This document shows, in pieces, positions 15,083 to 23,494 of a stretch of 64,000 bases of DNA. How positions within the stretch are numbered: the first letter of the stretch is position 1; every line of letters starts with the position of its first letter. Origin of the DNA: an uncultured Allorhizobium sp. (GTDB lineage: Bacteria; Pseudomonadota; Alphaproteobacteria; Rhizobiales; Rhizobiaceae); the NCBI GenBank assembly GCA_958439205.1, contig OY288189.1, positions 3,921,001 to 3,985,000 on the forward strand, written 5' to 3'. Both the position numbers and the translations under genes were made by a program. The notes under the pieces were generated by a model. The model did not search any database. It had not been told where the DNA came from and saw only the letters and a list, made by a program, of their open reading frames with translations.

Positions 15083-16651
15083 ATGACGATGTCTGAAATC
15101 GCAGCCCATGGGCATGGCGTTCGCGGAATGAGCCGCGAATCCCTGCAGGCGCTTGCCGGCAATGCCGATCCGGGCAAATTCGGCAAAATGTTTCCGCGGC
15201 TGGCGCCACTGCATGCCGAGGATGATGCCCTCTTCGCGCTTGCCAAGGCAATGCGGGACGAAAAGGGCGGCACGGGCGATCACCCGACCTTGCCGGCCGG
15301 CTATACCTATCTCGGCCAGTTCGTCGACCACGACATCACGCTCGACACGACACCGCTCGACAAGCAGCGCGCAGATCCGCTGGCGACACAGAACTTCCGC
15401 ACGCCGGCTCTAGATCTCGATTCCCTCTATGGCGACGGACCCGGACTGCACCCCTATCTCTATGCGAAAGATGCGGTCGGCAAACCGCCGGGGCCGAGAT
15501 TTCTGATCGGCAAGGCCGATGCCTCGGCAGGCTTCGCCGGGACTATCCCGGCTCTGCCGAACGACCTGCCGCGAAACGCGCATGGGCGGGCGCTGATCTT
15601 CGACGAGCGCAATGACGAGAACCTGCTGGTGGCCCAGTTTCACCTACTGATGCTGAAGTTCCACAATGCGGTGGTCAAGCATCTGGAAGATACGAATGCC
15701 GGCTTGAAGGGCATGGCACTCTTTCTGGAAGCACGGCGCATCGTCACCTGGCACTATCAGTGGATCGTGCTCTTCGACTTCGTCGAGCGACTGACGGAAA
15801 CGGGCCTGATCCGCAAGATCAAGCATGAGGGGCGGCGCTTCTATCGTTTCCGCAGTCGACCCTACATGCCGGCGGAGTTCGCGGCAGCCGCCTATCGCCT
15901 CGGGCATTCGATGGTGCGGGAGGCCTACAGTCACAACGCGGTCTTCCGGCCGGGCGGTCGCGCAGACGGTACGCTCGGCCTGATGTTCAACTTCACCGGC
16001 AAATCCGGGCAGATCGTTGGCGAACTCGCTCCGGAGGATCCGCCCTCGCCGCTTGGCCCCTTACGGTCTCTCCCCTCCAACTGGGTGATCGACTGGCGCC
16101 GTTTCTTCGATCTCCAAACGCCGCCTGAAGCCGATTTCACGCTTAATCATGCCCGCAGGCTCGATCCCCTCATCGTGCCGGCGCTCCATACACTGCCGGG
16201 CCATCCGGACGACATGGAGACTGTTGCCGCCCGGGAGTTCGTTCTGCCCTTCCGCAATCTGAGGCGCGGATCACAGATCGGACTGCCCTCGGGCCAGGAT
16301 GTGGCGCGCGCCATGGGCTTCGAGCCGCTGAGCGACATGCAGCTTTCGCGCGGTGCCGACGGCGAGGCTTCTGCGCAGAATGGGCTCCTTAAGGCGACGC
16401 CGCTCTGGTACTACATCCTGAAGGAAGCCGAGCAGCTTCATGAGGGAGTGAAGCTCGGGCCTGTCGGATCAACGATCGTCGCCGAGACCTTTCTCGGGCT
16501 GGTGCATGGCGATCAGAACTCCTTCATCTGGCAGAGATCCGAGTGGACGCCGCATCTGCCATCCAAGACGCCCGGGCATTTTACCATGGCGGATCTCGTC
16601 ACCTTCGTCGACGATATCAATCCGGTCGGTGACGGCAGAGGGGAAGATTGA
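15083..16651 (+). CDS. Animal-type haem peroxidase (peroxidasin-like, bacterial)
   Basis: 522 residues, with no signal peptide or membrane helix. The distal haem motif is LGQFVDHDITLD (His83; compare W-G-Q-x-x-D-H-D of myeloperoxidase and peroxidasins) and the proximal histidine is in YRLGHSMVREAYSHN (His275). A catalytic arginine is expected near RFYRFRSRPYMPAEF. Such enzymes oxidise halides or organic donors with H2O2. The ATG at 15083 follows AAGGGGGA; a second ATG two codons later is possible. The gene is flanked by a long dyad upstream and a strong terminator downstream, indicating single-gene transcription under dedicated control. Substrate and partner are unknown. Confidence 0.9.
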   Translation: MTMSEIAAHGHGVRGMSRESLQALAGNADPGKFGKMFPRLAPLHAEDDALFALAKAMRDEKGGTGDHPTLPAGYTYLGQFVDHDITLDTTPLDKQRADPLATQNFRTPALDLDSLYGDGPGLHPYLYAKDAVGKPPGPRFLIGKADASAGFAGTIPALPNDLPRNAHGRALIFDERNDENLLVAQFHLLMLKFHNAVVKHLEDTNAGLKGMALFLEARRIVTWHYQWIVLFDFVERLTETGLIRKIKHEGRRFYRFRSRPYMPAEFAAAAYRLGHSMVREAYSHNAVFRPGGRADGTLGLMFNFTGKSGQIVGELAPEDPPSPLGPLRSLPSNWVIDWRRFFDLQTPPEADFTLNHARRLDPLIVPALHTLPGHPDDMETVAAREFVLPFRNLRRGSQIGLPSGQDVARAMGFEPLSDMQLSRGADGEASAQNGLLKATPLWYYILKEAEQLHEGVKLGPVGSTIVAETFLGLVHGDQNSFIWQRSEWTPHLPSKTPGHFTMADLVTFVDDINPVGDGRGED

Positions 16652-16657
16652 TCTGGG

Positions 16658-16686
16658 GGGCCTCCCCGGTATGACCGGGGAGGCCC
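16658..16686. terminator. Bidirectional terminator between peroxidase and hydrolase genes
   Basis: GGGCCTCCCCGG (16658-16669) pairs perfectly with CCGGGGAGGCCC (16675-16686) around a 5-base loop. It sits in the 41-bp gap between two convergent genes. Confidence 0.85.
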
Positions 16687-16692
16687 AATGGC

Positions 16693-17520
16693 TCAGCGGC
16701 GCAGGAATGCCAGCACGTCATCGATGAAGCGCTGCCTGTGCGTGGCAAAGAGCCCGTGGGGCGCACCCTCATACTCAATCAGCGTGGACTGGCTGATGCC
16801 GGCTGCCGCGGCACGACCTGCGGCATCGATCGGCACCGTCTTGTCGTCCGTGCCATGGATGATCAGGGTCGGAACGTTGAAGGCGGCGAGATCCGGGCGG
16901 AAATCCGTCGTCGCGAAAGCCTTGGCGCAGGCGAGCGTCGGCTTGAGCCCCGCCATCATCGCCTGGCGGACGGACCAGTCGAGCACCTCGGAGCTGACCG
17001 CCTTGTCGAACATGCCGACGCCGTAGAAGTCCTTGAAGAAGCTGGCGAAGAAGTGCGCGCGGTCCTCGACCATGCCCTCGGTCATCTCGTCGAAGGTCGA
17101 TTGCGGCGTGCCATTCGGATTGTCCTCGGTCTGCAGCATATAGGGCACGACGGAAGCCACCAGGACCGCCGAGCGCAGGTTGGCGCCACCGTGGCGGGAC
17201 ATGTAGCGCGCCACTTCACCGCCTCCCATGGAAAAGCCGAGGATTGTCGCGTCATTGGCTCCGGTCGAGGCGATGACGTCGGCTAGATCGTCGGCCAGCG
17301 TATCATAGTCATAGCCGTTGAACGGCTGTTCCGACCGGCCGAAACCCCGGCGATCATAGGCTATGGCGCGCATTCCCGCATCGGCGATGGCCATCGACAG
17401 ATCATCGAAGGTGTCGGCGGTCAGCGGCCAGCCATGCAGAAGGATGACAGGGCGGCCCTGCCCCCAGTCCTTGGCATAGAGTTCGACACCGTCACGGGTC
17501 TTGATGCGGGGCATGGTCAC
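16693..17520 (-). CDS. Alpha/beta hydrolase (non-haem chloroperoxidase/arylesterase-like)
   Basis: 275 residues. Triad: nucleophile Ser97 in GFSMGGGE, the acid in IIHGTDDKTVP, and the histidine in GAPHGLFATH; the oxyanion region is LLHGWPLTA. The family (cofactor-free haloperoxidases, esterases) acts on small esters, sometimes perhydrolysing with H2O2. A second ATG two codons downstream gives the more usual start. It converges on the haem peroxidase gene and shares its terminator, but they are not an operon. No signal peptide, so cytoplasmic. Substrate unknown. Confidence 0.92.
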   Translation of the reverse strand: MTMPRIKTRDGVELYAKDWGQGRPVILLHGWPLTADTFDDLSMAIADAGMRAIAYDRRGFGRSEQPFNGYDYDTLADDLADVIASTGANDATILGFSMGGGEVARYMSRHGGANLRSAVLVASVVPYMLQTEDNPNGTPQSTFDEMTEGMVEDRAHFFASFFKDFYGVGMFDKAVSSEVLDWSVRQAMMAGLKPTLACAKAFATTDFRPDLAAFNVPTLIIHGTDDKTVPIDAAGRAAAAGISQSTLIEYEGAPHGLFATHRQRFIDDVLAFLRR

Positions 17521-17620
17521 GTCCTTTTCTGTTTCGAGACAGGACGAACGGCTGCTACCCGCAGCAGGTTCCTAACGAATGTCGCGGGCTTCCAGAAACA
17601 GAGAACCCGCGCCTTGGCAT

Positions 17621-17926
17621 TCAGTAGGTGAGAAGCGTTCCGGAACCGGTGACGTTGGCGCAGCGGCAGCGGCCGCCGACGCGACCGGGTTTAGCCGGGC
17701 AAGACACCTGCCCACCGCCACCGACGCTGCCGGACTGATCGACGACACAGACATACCGCTGCGGGCGGACGCCTTGCGTCTGACGCGGGGTCTTCTGGCT
17801 TTCGATGATGACGCCATTGGGATCATTGATCAGCACATAGGGAGCGTGGCCGCTTGCCAGCGTTTCGGCCGATGATGGGGAGACGATGAACAGCAGGCTG
17901 AGTGCGACACAGAACAAACGCAACAT
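17621..17926 (-). CDS. Small secreted cysteine-containing protein, function unknown
   Basis: 101 residues. An N-terminal signal peptide (MLRLFCVALSLLFIVSPSSA, cleavage near residue 20) is followed by a short domain with four cysteines (RYVCVVDQSG, QVSCPAKPGRVGGRCRCANV). The paired cysteines suggest a disulfide-stabilised periplasmic or extracellular protein. No family is recognised. It lies between the hydrolase gene and a chemoreceptor, 100 bp upstream of the former and in the same orientation. Codon use resembles the neighbours. Confidence 0.7.
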   Translation of the reverse strand: MLRLFCVALSLLFIVSPSSAETLASGHAPYVLINDPNGVIIESQKTPRQTQGVRPQRYVCVVDQSGSVGGGGQVSCPAKPGRVGGRCRCANVTGSGTLLTY

Positions 17927-18073
17927 GAAAACCTCGATAGGACGGCTCGATTTCGACGGACCGCGATCAGATGGGACGCGCAGCTAAAACCGAACGCCCG
18001 AGATGGCCCAGAGTTGCAGAGACTAGCGGCAAAGACTGAACACAGGCTGAACCATGTCTTGCCTGAAACGGAA

Positions 18074-18096
18074 AACGGCGCCACGCGGGCGCCGTT
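18074..18096 (-). terminator. Terminator of the dCache chemoreceptor gene
   Basis: AACGGCGCC-ACGCG-GGCGCCGTT is a perfect 9-bp stem 25 bp after the chemoreceptor stop. On the minus strand TTTTCC follows immediately, as in a Rho-independent terminator. Confidence 0.8.
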
Positions 18097-18120
18097 CCTA
18101 GGTTTGGTAAGTGCGCCTGA

Positions 18121-20226
18121 TCAGGCGGCGCGACGGTGGCCGGACGATGTGCCCGAGGCGCGTTCGTCGATGCGGAACTGGTTGAGCAGAGCCGTGAGCG
18201 CTGCCGCTTCCTGGGCGAGACCGTGGCTGGCCGCCGTCTGTTCCTCGACCATGGCGGCGTTCTGCTGCGTGCCCTGGTCCATGGTGTTGACGGCCGTGTT
18301 GATCTCCTGCAGGCCGGTCGACTGTTCGCGCGAGGCGGTGACGATGGCGTTCACGTGGCCGTTGATCTCCTGGACCTCGCGAACGATCACGTCGAGCGCC
18401 TTGCCCGTCTCGTTGACGAGTTCGACGCCGTGCTTGACCTGGGTACCGGAGGCGCTGATCAGGGTCTTGATCTCCTTGGCAGCGTTCGCAGAACGCTGTG
18501 CGAGTTCACGGACTTCCTGGGCAACCACGGCGAAGCCCTTGCCGGCTTCACCGGCGCGCGCGGCTTCGACACCGGCGTTCAAGGCGAGCAGGTTGGTCTG
18601 GAAGGCGATTTCGTCGATGACGCCGATGATGTTGGAGATCTCGCCGGAAGACTTCTCAATGCCCTGCATGGCATCGACGGCCTTCTCAACAATCTCGCCA
18701 GACTTTTCGGCGCCGGCACGGGCACGGGTCACCAGCTGGCCGACTTCCTCGGCGCGGCGGGCGCTGTCCTTCACGGTGGTGGTGATCTCTTCAAGGGCTG
18801 CAGCCGTCTCTTCAACCGAGGCTGCCTGCTGCTCGGTGCGGCGGGCGAGATTGTCGGCAGAGGAGCGGATTTCGGCAGCACCGCCATCGATAGCGCGGGC
18901 ATTGCGGCCGACGGTGGCGAGCGCATCATGCAGCTTTTCGACAGAGGCATTGAAGTCGACGCGCAGGCGGTCGAGGTCGCCGGCAAAGGGCGTTTCGATG
19001 CGCGAGACGAGGTCGCCATCTGCCAGACGGCCGAGGCCGTCAGCCAGCGAGTGGACCGCGAACGAGACCTGCTCTGCTTCACGCGTCCTTGCGGCTTCGC
19101 GCTCACGGCGCTCCTGCTCGGTCATGGTGCGGGTCTCATCCGCTTCACGGGCAAGACGACCGCGCTCGATGATGTTGTCGCGGAAGACAGCGACTGCTGC
19201 GGCCATCTGGCCAATCTCGTCCTTGCGCGCTGTCCCGGGGATTTCTGCGGAGACGTCGCCACCGGCAAGCTTGCCCATGACGCCGGTCATCTGGACCACC
19301 GGACGAACGACGAGGCCCGACAGGAGGGCTGCGAGAATGCCGATCATCGCGACGACGCCGACGAGGGTGGCGACAGCGGCGGCCGTACGGAATTCGCCGA
19401 TCGCGGCGAAGGCGAGATCGCGATCGATCTGGACGCCGAGGTACCAGTCTTCGCGCGGCAGGCCCTTGATCGGCAGGAAGGAGACGAGGACGTTGGCATC
19501 GGCGAAGGTGGTTTCCGTGATGCCGGCGCCAACTGCGGGTGTCTGGTTCGGGAAGGCATCCTTCAGCGTCTTGGTGACGAGGTTGCCGTCACGATGGACG
19601 AGGATCGTGCCGTCCTGCTTGACGAGGAAAGCGGAGCCCTTGCCGCCCATGTCAACCGAGTTGACCATGTCGACGAGTGAGGTTAGCGAGAAGTCGGACG
19701 CGGCAACACCGTAGAGCTTGCCGTCCTTCTTCACCGGAATGGCGGCGCTGATGATCAGGTTACCGGTCGAGGCGTCGGCATAGGGGTCTGTCAGGACCAT
19801 CTTGTCCGCCTTGACGGCGTCCTGGTACCACGGGCGCTTGCGCGGGTCGTAGCCTTCCGGCAGCGGCTGGTTGGGGACGCTGGTGAAGACGCCCTGCTCG
19901 TCGCCGACATAGGTCGACATGAATTCGCGGATCAGGACCGGATTGTCGAAGGCGGCGATGATGGCGGCTGCATCCGGCGCCTTTGCGGCGGCATTGCCGG
20001 CAAGCTCGGTCAGCATCACGCGGGCGCCAAGCCAGTTCGCGATACTCTGCGAGGCCTGGAGACCGGAGCTATCGATCTCACTCTTGACGGCCGCACTCGT
20101 CGCGTTGCGCTGGAGGCTGTCGATATAGAAAGAGAAACCGGAGAGGGCAGCCACCACCACGAGGGAGGCAACCACCAGGATCTTGGTCATCAGGTTGGAA
20201 CTGGTCTTCACGATACGGTCCTGCAA
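18121..20226 (-). CDS. Methyl-accepting chemotaxis protein with dCache_1 sensor
   Basis: 701 residues. Helix at about 14-36, a large periplasmic double-Cache domain (about 40-290), a second helix near 297-318, HAMP, and the MA domain with IDEIAFQTNLLALNAG. In the membrane-distal Cache module, the residues RKRPWYQDAV, LTDPYADASTG and GVAASDFSL match the amino-acid-binding dCache signature (Arg, Trp, Tyr and a later Asp). An L-amino acid is therefore the likely attractant, by motif inference. The protein ends in a basic tail without a CheR-tethering pentapeptide. A CtrA box lies 113 bp upstream and a U-tailed terminator follows. Confidence 0.95.
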   Translation of the reverse strand: MQDRIVKTSSNLMTKILVVASLVVVAALSGFSFYIDSLQRNATSAAVKSEIDSSGLQASQSIANWLGARVMLTELAGNAAAKAPDAAAIIAAFDNPVLIREFMSTYVGDEQGVFTSVPNQPLPEGYDPRKRPWYQDAVKADKMVLTDPYADASTGNLIISAAIPVKKDGKLYGVAASDFSLTSLVDMVNSVDMGGKGSAFLVKQDGTILVHRDGNLVTKTLKDAFPNQTPAVGAGITETTFADANVLVSFLPIKGLPREDWYLGVQIDRDLAFAAIGEFRTAAAVATLVGVVAMIGILAALLSGLVVRPVVQMTGVMGKLAGGDVSAEIPGTARKDEIGQMAAAVAVFRDNIIERGRLAREADETRTMTEQERREREAARTREAEQVSFAVHSLADGLGRLADGDLVSRIETPFAGDLDRLRVDFNASVEKLHDALATVGRNARAIDGGAAEIRSSADNLARRTEQQAASVEETAAALEEITTTVKDSARRAEEVGQLVTRARAGAEKSGEIVEKAVDAMQGIEKSSGEISNIIGVIDEIAFQTNLLALNAGVEAARAGEAGKGFAVVAQEVRELAQRSANAAKEIKTLISASGTQVKHGVELVNETGKALDVIVREVQEINGHVNAIVTASREQSTGLQEINTAVNTMDQGTQQNAAMVEEQTAASHGLAQEAAALTALLNQFRIDERASGTSSGHRRAA

Positions 20227-20338
20227 AAACTCTTCGCGCCACTTCGGCGGGAGGGGTCACGGGGCATTGTGTGATCACGGCACCATCATGGTGCAGGAAC
20301 GGTCGATTTGCCGCTCCTTCACAGATACCCCGCAGGAT

Positions 20339-20353
20339 TTAACGGGTGTTTAA
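20339..20353 (-). promoter_or_regulatory. CtrA box upstream of the dCache chemoreceptor gene
   Basis: TTAA-CGGGTGT-TTAA matches the full CtrA consensus TTAA-N7-TTAA. It lies 113 bp upstream of the chemoreceptor start. CtrA controls motility and chemotaxis genes in many alphaproteobacteria. A palindrome CACCATCATGGTG (20281-20293) lies between it and the gene. A single 8-base match can occur by chance. Confidence 0.5.
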
Positions 20354-20397
20354 GCGAAACCGGAAAAATAAGTAGGCCTCACTTACGGCCGACTGTT

Positions 20398-21159
20398 TTA
20401 TCCGCGGCCCTTCATGAAGGCTTCGAAGGCAGAGCGCGCTTCGGCGCTTTTCAGCTGGGCGACGAAATGTACGAGTTCTTCCTGCATGCGGGTTCGCACC
20501 TCGTCGGCGCTGCCCTTCACCAGAGCGCGGGCGATCTTCATCGCGGCAGGCGGCTTGGACGCGAGCGAGGAGGCGATCTTCAGGGTCTCAGTCTCGACCT
20601 GATCCGGCGCGACGACCTTCCAGATGAGGCCTGCCTCGCGGGCCTGTTCAGCGGAGAAGCCTTCGCTGGCGGCGAGCATGGCAAAGGCGCGCTGGTGGCC
20701 CATGATGCGCGGGGCAATCAGGCTGGAGGCGGCTTCGGGCACGAGCGCCAAGTCCACGAAGGGCGTCTTGAACAGGCTGCGGTCGGAGGCCACCGTCAGG
20801 TCGCAATGCATGTGCAGCGTCGTGCCGATGCCGATTGCGAGACCGTCGACGCCGGAGACCAGAGGTTTCGTGACTTCGGTCAGCGCGCGCAGGAGGCCGA
20901 AGGCGGCGGGTTCGCCGACGGCGCCGGCCATGGCGAAGCCGAGGAAATCGGCCATGTCGTTGCCAGCGGAGAAGCAGCCCTCGGTGCCGAGGAAGACGAT
21001 GGCGCGGATGGTGTCGTCCTGCTCGCCCTCCAGCAGACCTGCAGTCAGCTTCTGATACATGGCTTGCGTGATCGCGTTCTTCTTGTCCGGGCGATTGAAG
21101 CGCAGGACGAGGACGCCGGGATGGGCTTCTGGGCGGGTGATCTGGATGTGGTCGGTCAT
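20398..21159 (-). CDS. Enoyl-CoA hydratase/isomerase family protein (crotonase)
   Basis: 253 residues. The crotonase pattern is clear: FNRPDKKNAITQAMYQ, the oxyanion segment CFSAGNDMADF, and VDGLAIGIGTTLHMHCDLTVAS with the second glycine loop. At the usual catalytic glutamates the sequence has PFVDLALVPEAASS, so one acidic residue is retained and hydratase versus isomerase cannot be decided. The ATG at 21159 was chosen from homology; the frame upstream runs antisense through a palindromic repeat and is not coding. It lies 155 bp downstream of the acyl-CoA dehydrogenase on the same strand. Confidence 0.92.
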   Translation of the reverse strand: MTDHIQITRPEAHPGVLVLRFNRPDKKNAITQAMYQKLTAGLLEGEQDDTIRAIVFLGTEGCFSAGNDMADFLGFAMAGAVGEPAAFGLLRALTEVTKPLVSGVDGLAIGIGTTLHMHCDLTVASDRSLFKTPFVDLALVPEAASSLIAPRIMGHQRAFAMLAASEGFSAEQAREAGLIWKVVAPDQVETETLKIASSLASKPPAAMKIARALVKGSADEVRTRMQEELVHFVAQLKSAEARSAFEAFMKGRG

Positions 21160-21178
21160 CTCGGCTTCCTCGGGTGGT

Positions 21179-21313
21179 CCCCACCCTCCCCTTGAGGGGG
21201 AGGGTCGGAGCGCAGCTCCGGGGTGGGGTGAACAACGACATATGCTGGTTTTGGCAGGGTCACCCCCACCCGCCGCTTTGCGGCGACCTCCCCCCTCAAG
21301 GGGGAGGTGGAGC
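21179..21313. repeat. Two inverted copies of a rhizobial-type interspersed palindromic element
   Basis: Copy 1 (about 21179-21230) reads CCACCCTCCCCTTGAGGGGG then AGGGTCGG, a small hairpin GGAGCGCAGCTCC and GGTGGGG. Copy 2 (about 21260-21313) is the same architecture in reverse, with hairpin CCGCTTTGCGG and GACCTCCCCCCTCAAGGGGG. Such CTCCCC-TTGA-GGGGGAGG elements are the widespread RIME/REP-type repeats of Rhizobiales. Here both sit in the gap between acyl-CoA dehydrogenase and crotonase genes, where they could act as mRNA-stabilising hairpins or attenuate the downstream gene. Confidence 0.85.
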
Positions 21314-21314
21314 G

Positions 21315-23093
21315 TCAAGCAAACAACGCGCGTGCCGCTTCTAGGCTCGCCGCGCCATTGACGACGCGGTCCTTGAGCGCCGCCGTCTCGGCGATCAGGT
21401 TCTCGGCGGCGAAGCGGCAGAGCGCCAGGCGGTTGTCGCGACCATGATCCTCGTCGGCGAGCGCGCCCTTGGCGAGGTAGACGCCGGTCAAAGCGAGACC
21501 GAAGAGGCGCTGGTAGGGTGTGGCACCTGCCAGTGCTGCGGACGCATTGCCTGCGGCGAGCTGCGAGAGCAGCCATTCGGTGGTGTCTTCGAGATCCGAC
21601 AGGCTCGCGTCGAGGCGCGCGGCGGTGTCGCCAAAACCTTCGAGATTGGAGGCGCGCACGGCGTTGACCACCTGCTTGAGCTCGGTGATGTAACCCCGGA
21701 CATGGTTTCCGTTCGACAGCGGCAGCTTGCGGGTGACGAGGTCGGCGGCCTGGATGCCGTTGGTGCCCTCGTAGATCGGGGCAATGCGGCTGTCGCGCCA
21801 GTAGCGGGCAGCACCGGTTTCCTCGATGAAGCCCATGCCGCCATGGGTCTGGATGCCGAGCGAGGCGACATCGACGCCGGCATCGGTGGCGAAGGACTTG
21901 GCGATCGGGGTCAAGAGTGCGGCGCGCTCGGCCCAATGGCGGGCCTCGTCGCCTTCTGCGTGATGGCTCATGTCGGTCGCATGGGCGCAGACATAGCAGA
22001 TGGCGCGCGAGCCTTGGGTCAGCGCCTTCATCGTCACCAGCATGCGGGCGACATCGGGATGTTCGATGATCGGCGACATGCCCTGTCCGGTCCAGCCGGG
22101 AGCCTTCCCTTGCGTGCGGTCCTTGGCGTATTGCACGGCCTTCTGGGTGGCGGCTTCGCAGATGGCGACGCCCTGCATGCCGACGGCGAGGCGAGCATTG
22201 TTCATCATGGTGAACATGCAGGCGAGGCCCTTGTTCTCCTCGCCGATCAGCCAGCCGATAGCACCGGCTTCATCGCCATACTTTCCGTCGCCGTAGATCA
22301 TGGTGCAGGTCGGCGAGCCATGGATGCCGAGCTTGTGCTCCAGCGAATGGCAGTGCAGGTCGTTGCGGGCGCCGATCGAGCCGTCGTCGTTGACGAGGTA
22401 TTTCGGCACGAGGAAGAGCGAGATACCGCGGGTGCCGGCGGGTGCATCGGGAAGACGCGCGAGAACGAGATGGATAATGTTCTCGGTGATCTCGTGTTCG
22501 CCCCAGGTGATGTAGATCTTCTGGCCGAAGATGCGGTAGGTGCCGTCATCGCGGCGCTCGGCGCGGGACTTCATCACGCCGAGATCGGAGCCGGCATGCG
22601 GCTCAGTGAGGTTCATGGTGCCGGTCCATTCGCCGGAGACCATCTTGGGCAGGTACTTCGCCTTCAGGTCGTCGGAGCCGTGGGCGGTGACGGCATCGAC
22701 AGCACCCATGGTGAGCGTCGGCCCAAGCGCAAAGCCCATGGAGCCGGAATTCCACATTTCGAGGGCGGCGACATTCAGCATATGGGGCAACCCCTGCCCG
22801 CCGAAGTCTTCCGACGCTGTCAGAGAGTTCCAGCCGCCTTCGGCCCAGGCGCGGTAGAGATTGTCCCAGCCATCGGGAACGACGACCTTGCCATCGACCA
22901 TACGGGCGCCCTGCTTGTCGCCGATCTCGGCGAGCGGTGCGACTTCATCACTGGCGAAACGGCCGGCTTCAGAGAGGATTGCATCAACGAGATCGTCACT
23001 CAGCTCGCCCAGTTTGCCGTCTTCGATGGCCTTTGTCAGGCCGGCGACATGCTTCAGGGTAAACGCGATCTCTTCAACGGGCGCCTTGTACAT
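21315..23093 (-). CDS. Acyl-CoA dehydrogenase with C-terminal extension (long FadE/DmdC-like form)
   Basis: 592 residues, longer than the roughly 380 of classical acyl-CoA dehydrogenases because of an extra C-terminal helical domain (about 460-592). FAD/substrate motifs MNLTEPHAGSD and QIYITWGEHE-like IFGQKIYITWG are present, with the catalytic glutamate in IYEGTNGIQAADL. It oxidises an acyl-CoA at the alpha-beta bond and passes electrons to ETF. The start at 23093 follows GGAGGAGC. The long subfamily includes 3-methylmercaptopropionyl-CoA dehydrogenase (DmdC) as well as fatty acyl enzymes, so chain specificity is open. It heads a likely two-gene operon with the crotonase. A palindromic operator lies about 85 bp upstream. 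Confidence 0.93.
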   Translation of the reverse strand: MYKAPVEEIAFTLKHVAGLTKAIEDGKLGELSDDLVDAILSEAGRFASDEVAPLAEIGDKQGARMVDGKVVVPDGWDNLYRAWAEGGWNSLTASEDFGGQGLPHMLNVAALEMWNSGSMGFALGPTLTMGAVDAVTAHGSDDLKAKYLPKMVSGEWTGTMNLTEPHAGSDLGVMKSRAERRDDGTYRIFGQKIYITWGEHEITENIIHLVLARLPDAPAGTRGISLFLVPKYLVNDDGSIGARNDLHCHSLEHKLGIHGSPTCTMIYGDGKYGDEAGAIGWLIGEENKGLACMFTMMNNARLAVGMQGVAICEAATQKAVQYAKDRTQGKAPGWTGQGMSPIIEHPDVARMLVTMKALTQGSRAICYVCAHATDMSHHAEGDEARHWAERAALLTPIAKSFATDAGVDVASLGIQTHGGMGFIEETGAARYWRDSRIAPIYEGTNGIQAADLVTRKLPLSNGNHVRGYITELKQVVNAVRASNLEGFGDTAARLDASLSDLEDTTEWLLSQLAAGNASAALAGATPYQRLFGLALTGVYLAKGALADEDHGRDNRLALCRFAAENLIAETAALKDRVVNGAASLEAARALFA

Positions 23094-23177
23094 GACGTGC
23101 TCCTCCAACTGGCGTATGGTCCAAAGCCACGCCCAGTCTCCACCCAGGAAGCGCGGCACATTCTTCCCTTTGGCTAA

Positions 23178-23199
23178 TTGATTTTTACGTAAACGTCAA
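23178..23199 (-). promoter_or_regulatory. Palindromic operator upstream of acyl-CoA dehydrogenase gene (LiuR/FadR-like)
   Basis: TTGA-N2-TTTACGTAAA-N2-TCAA is a 22-bp palindrome 85 bp upstream of the ATG. The inner TTTACGT-AA-ACGTCAA also resembles the motif I recall for LiuR, the MerR-family repressor of branched-chain amino-acid and acyl-CoA catabolism. No such regulator gene is in the window, so the assignment is tentative. Confidence 0.5.
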
Positions 23200-23428
23200 A
23201 TCTTTTGGATGCGGCAGGAGGTCTCGTCCACCATCGGAACGAAGGCACCGAAAGCTGGCGGGCGAAGCCTCAAACAAAGATGCGTGAAAGCTGCGCAGAG
23301 ACGGAAGCGCGGATCGACGGCACCTCCCCGGAAAGACAAACAGCGACAAGGACTTGAAGACGAGCGGACCCCTGCCATCCCCGGGTCTCCTCAATGAGCA
23401 ATTTACGATGCACTGGCTTGCCCGGATT

Positions 23429-23446
23429 TCGTCACATCACTGTTAC
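23429..23446 (+). promoter_or_regulatory. Pho box upstream of phoX
   Basis: TCGTCAC-ATCA-CTGTTAC is a two-repeat PhoB site (consensus CTGTCAT-N4-CTGTCAT) with the correct 11-bp period. It lies 49 bp upstream of the phoX ATG. phoX is a PhoB target in related rhizobia, so phosphate limitation should induce the gene. Confidence 0.7.
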
Positions 23447-23494
23447 CCGCGATGGCTAGTCGGAGGTGAACTTCAACCCATAGGAGGCTCAGCG

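Noticed and set aside
20398..21936. A 512-residue minus-strand reading frame fused across the crotonase gene, the palindromic repeat and part of the acyl-CoA dehydrogenase
   Set aside because: Only the last 253 residues match a protein family; the upstream part is another frame of the dehydrogenase gene and of the repeat.
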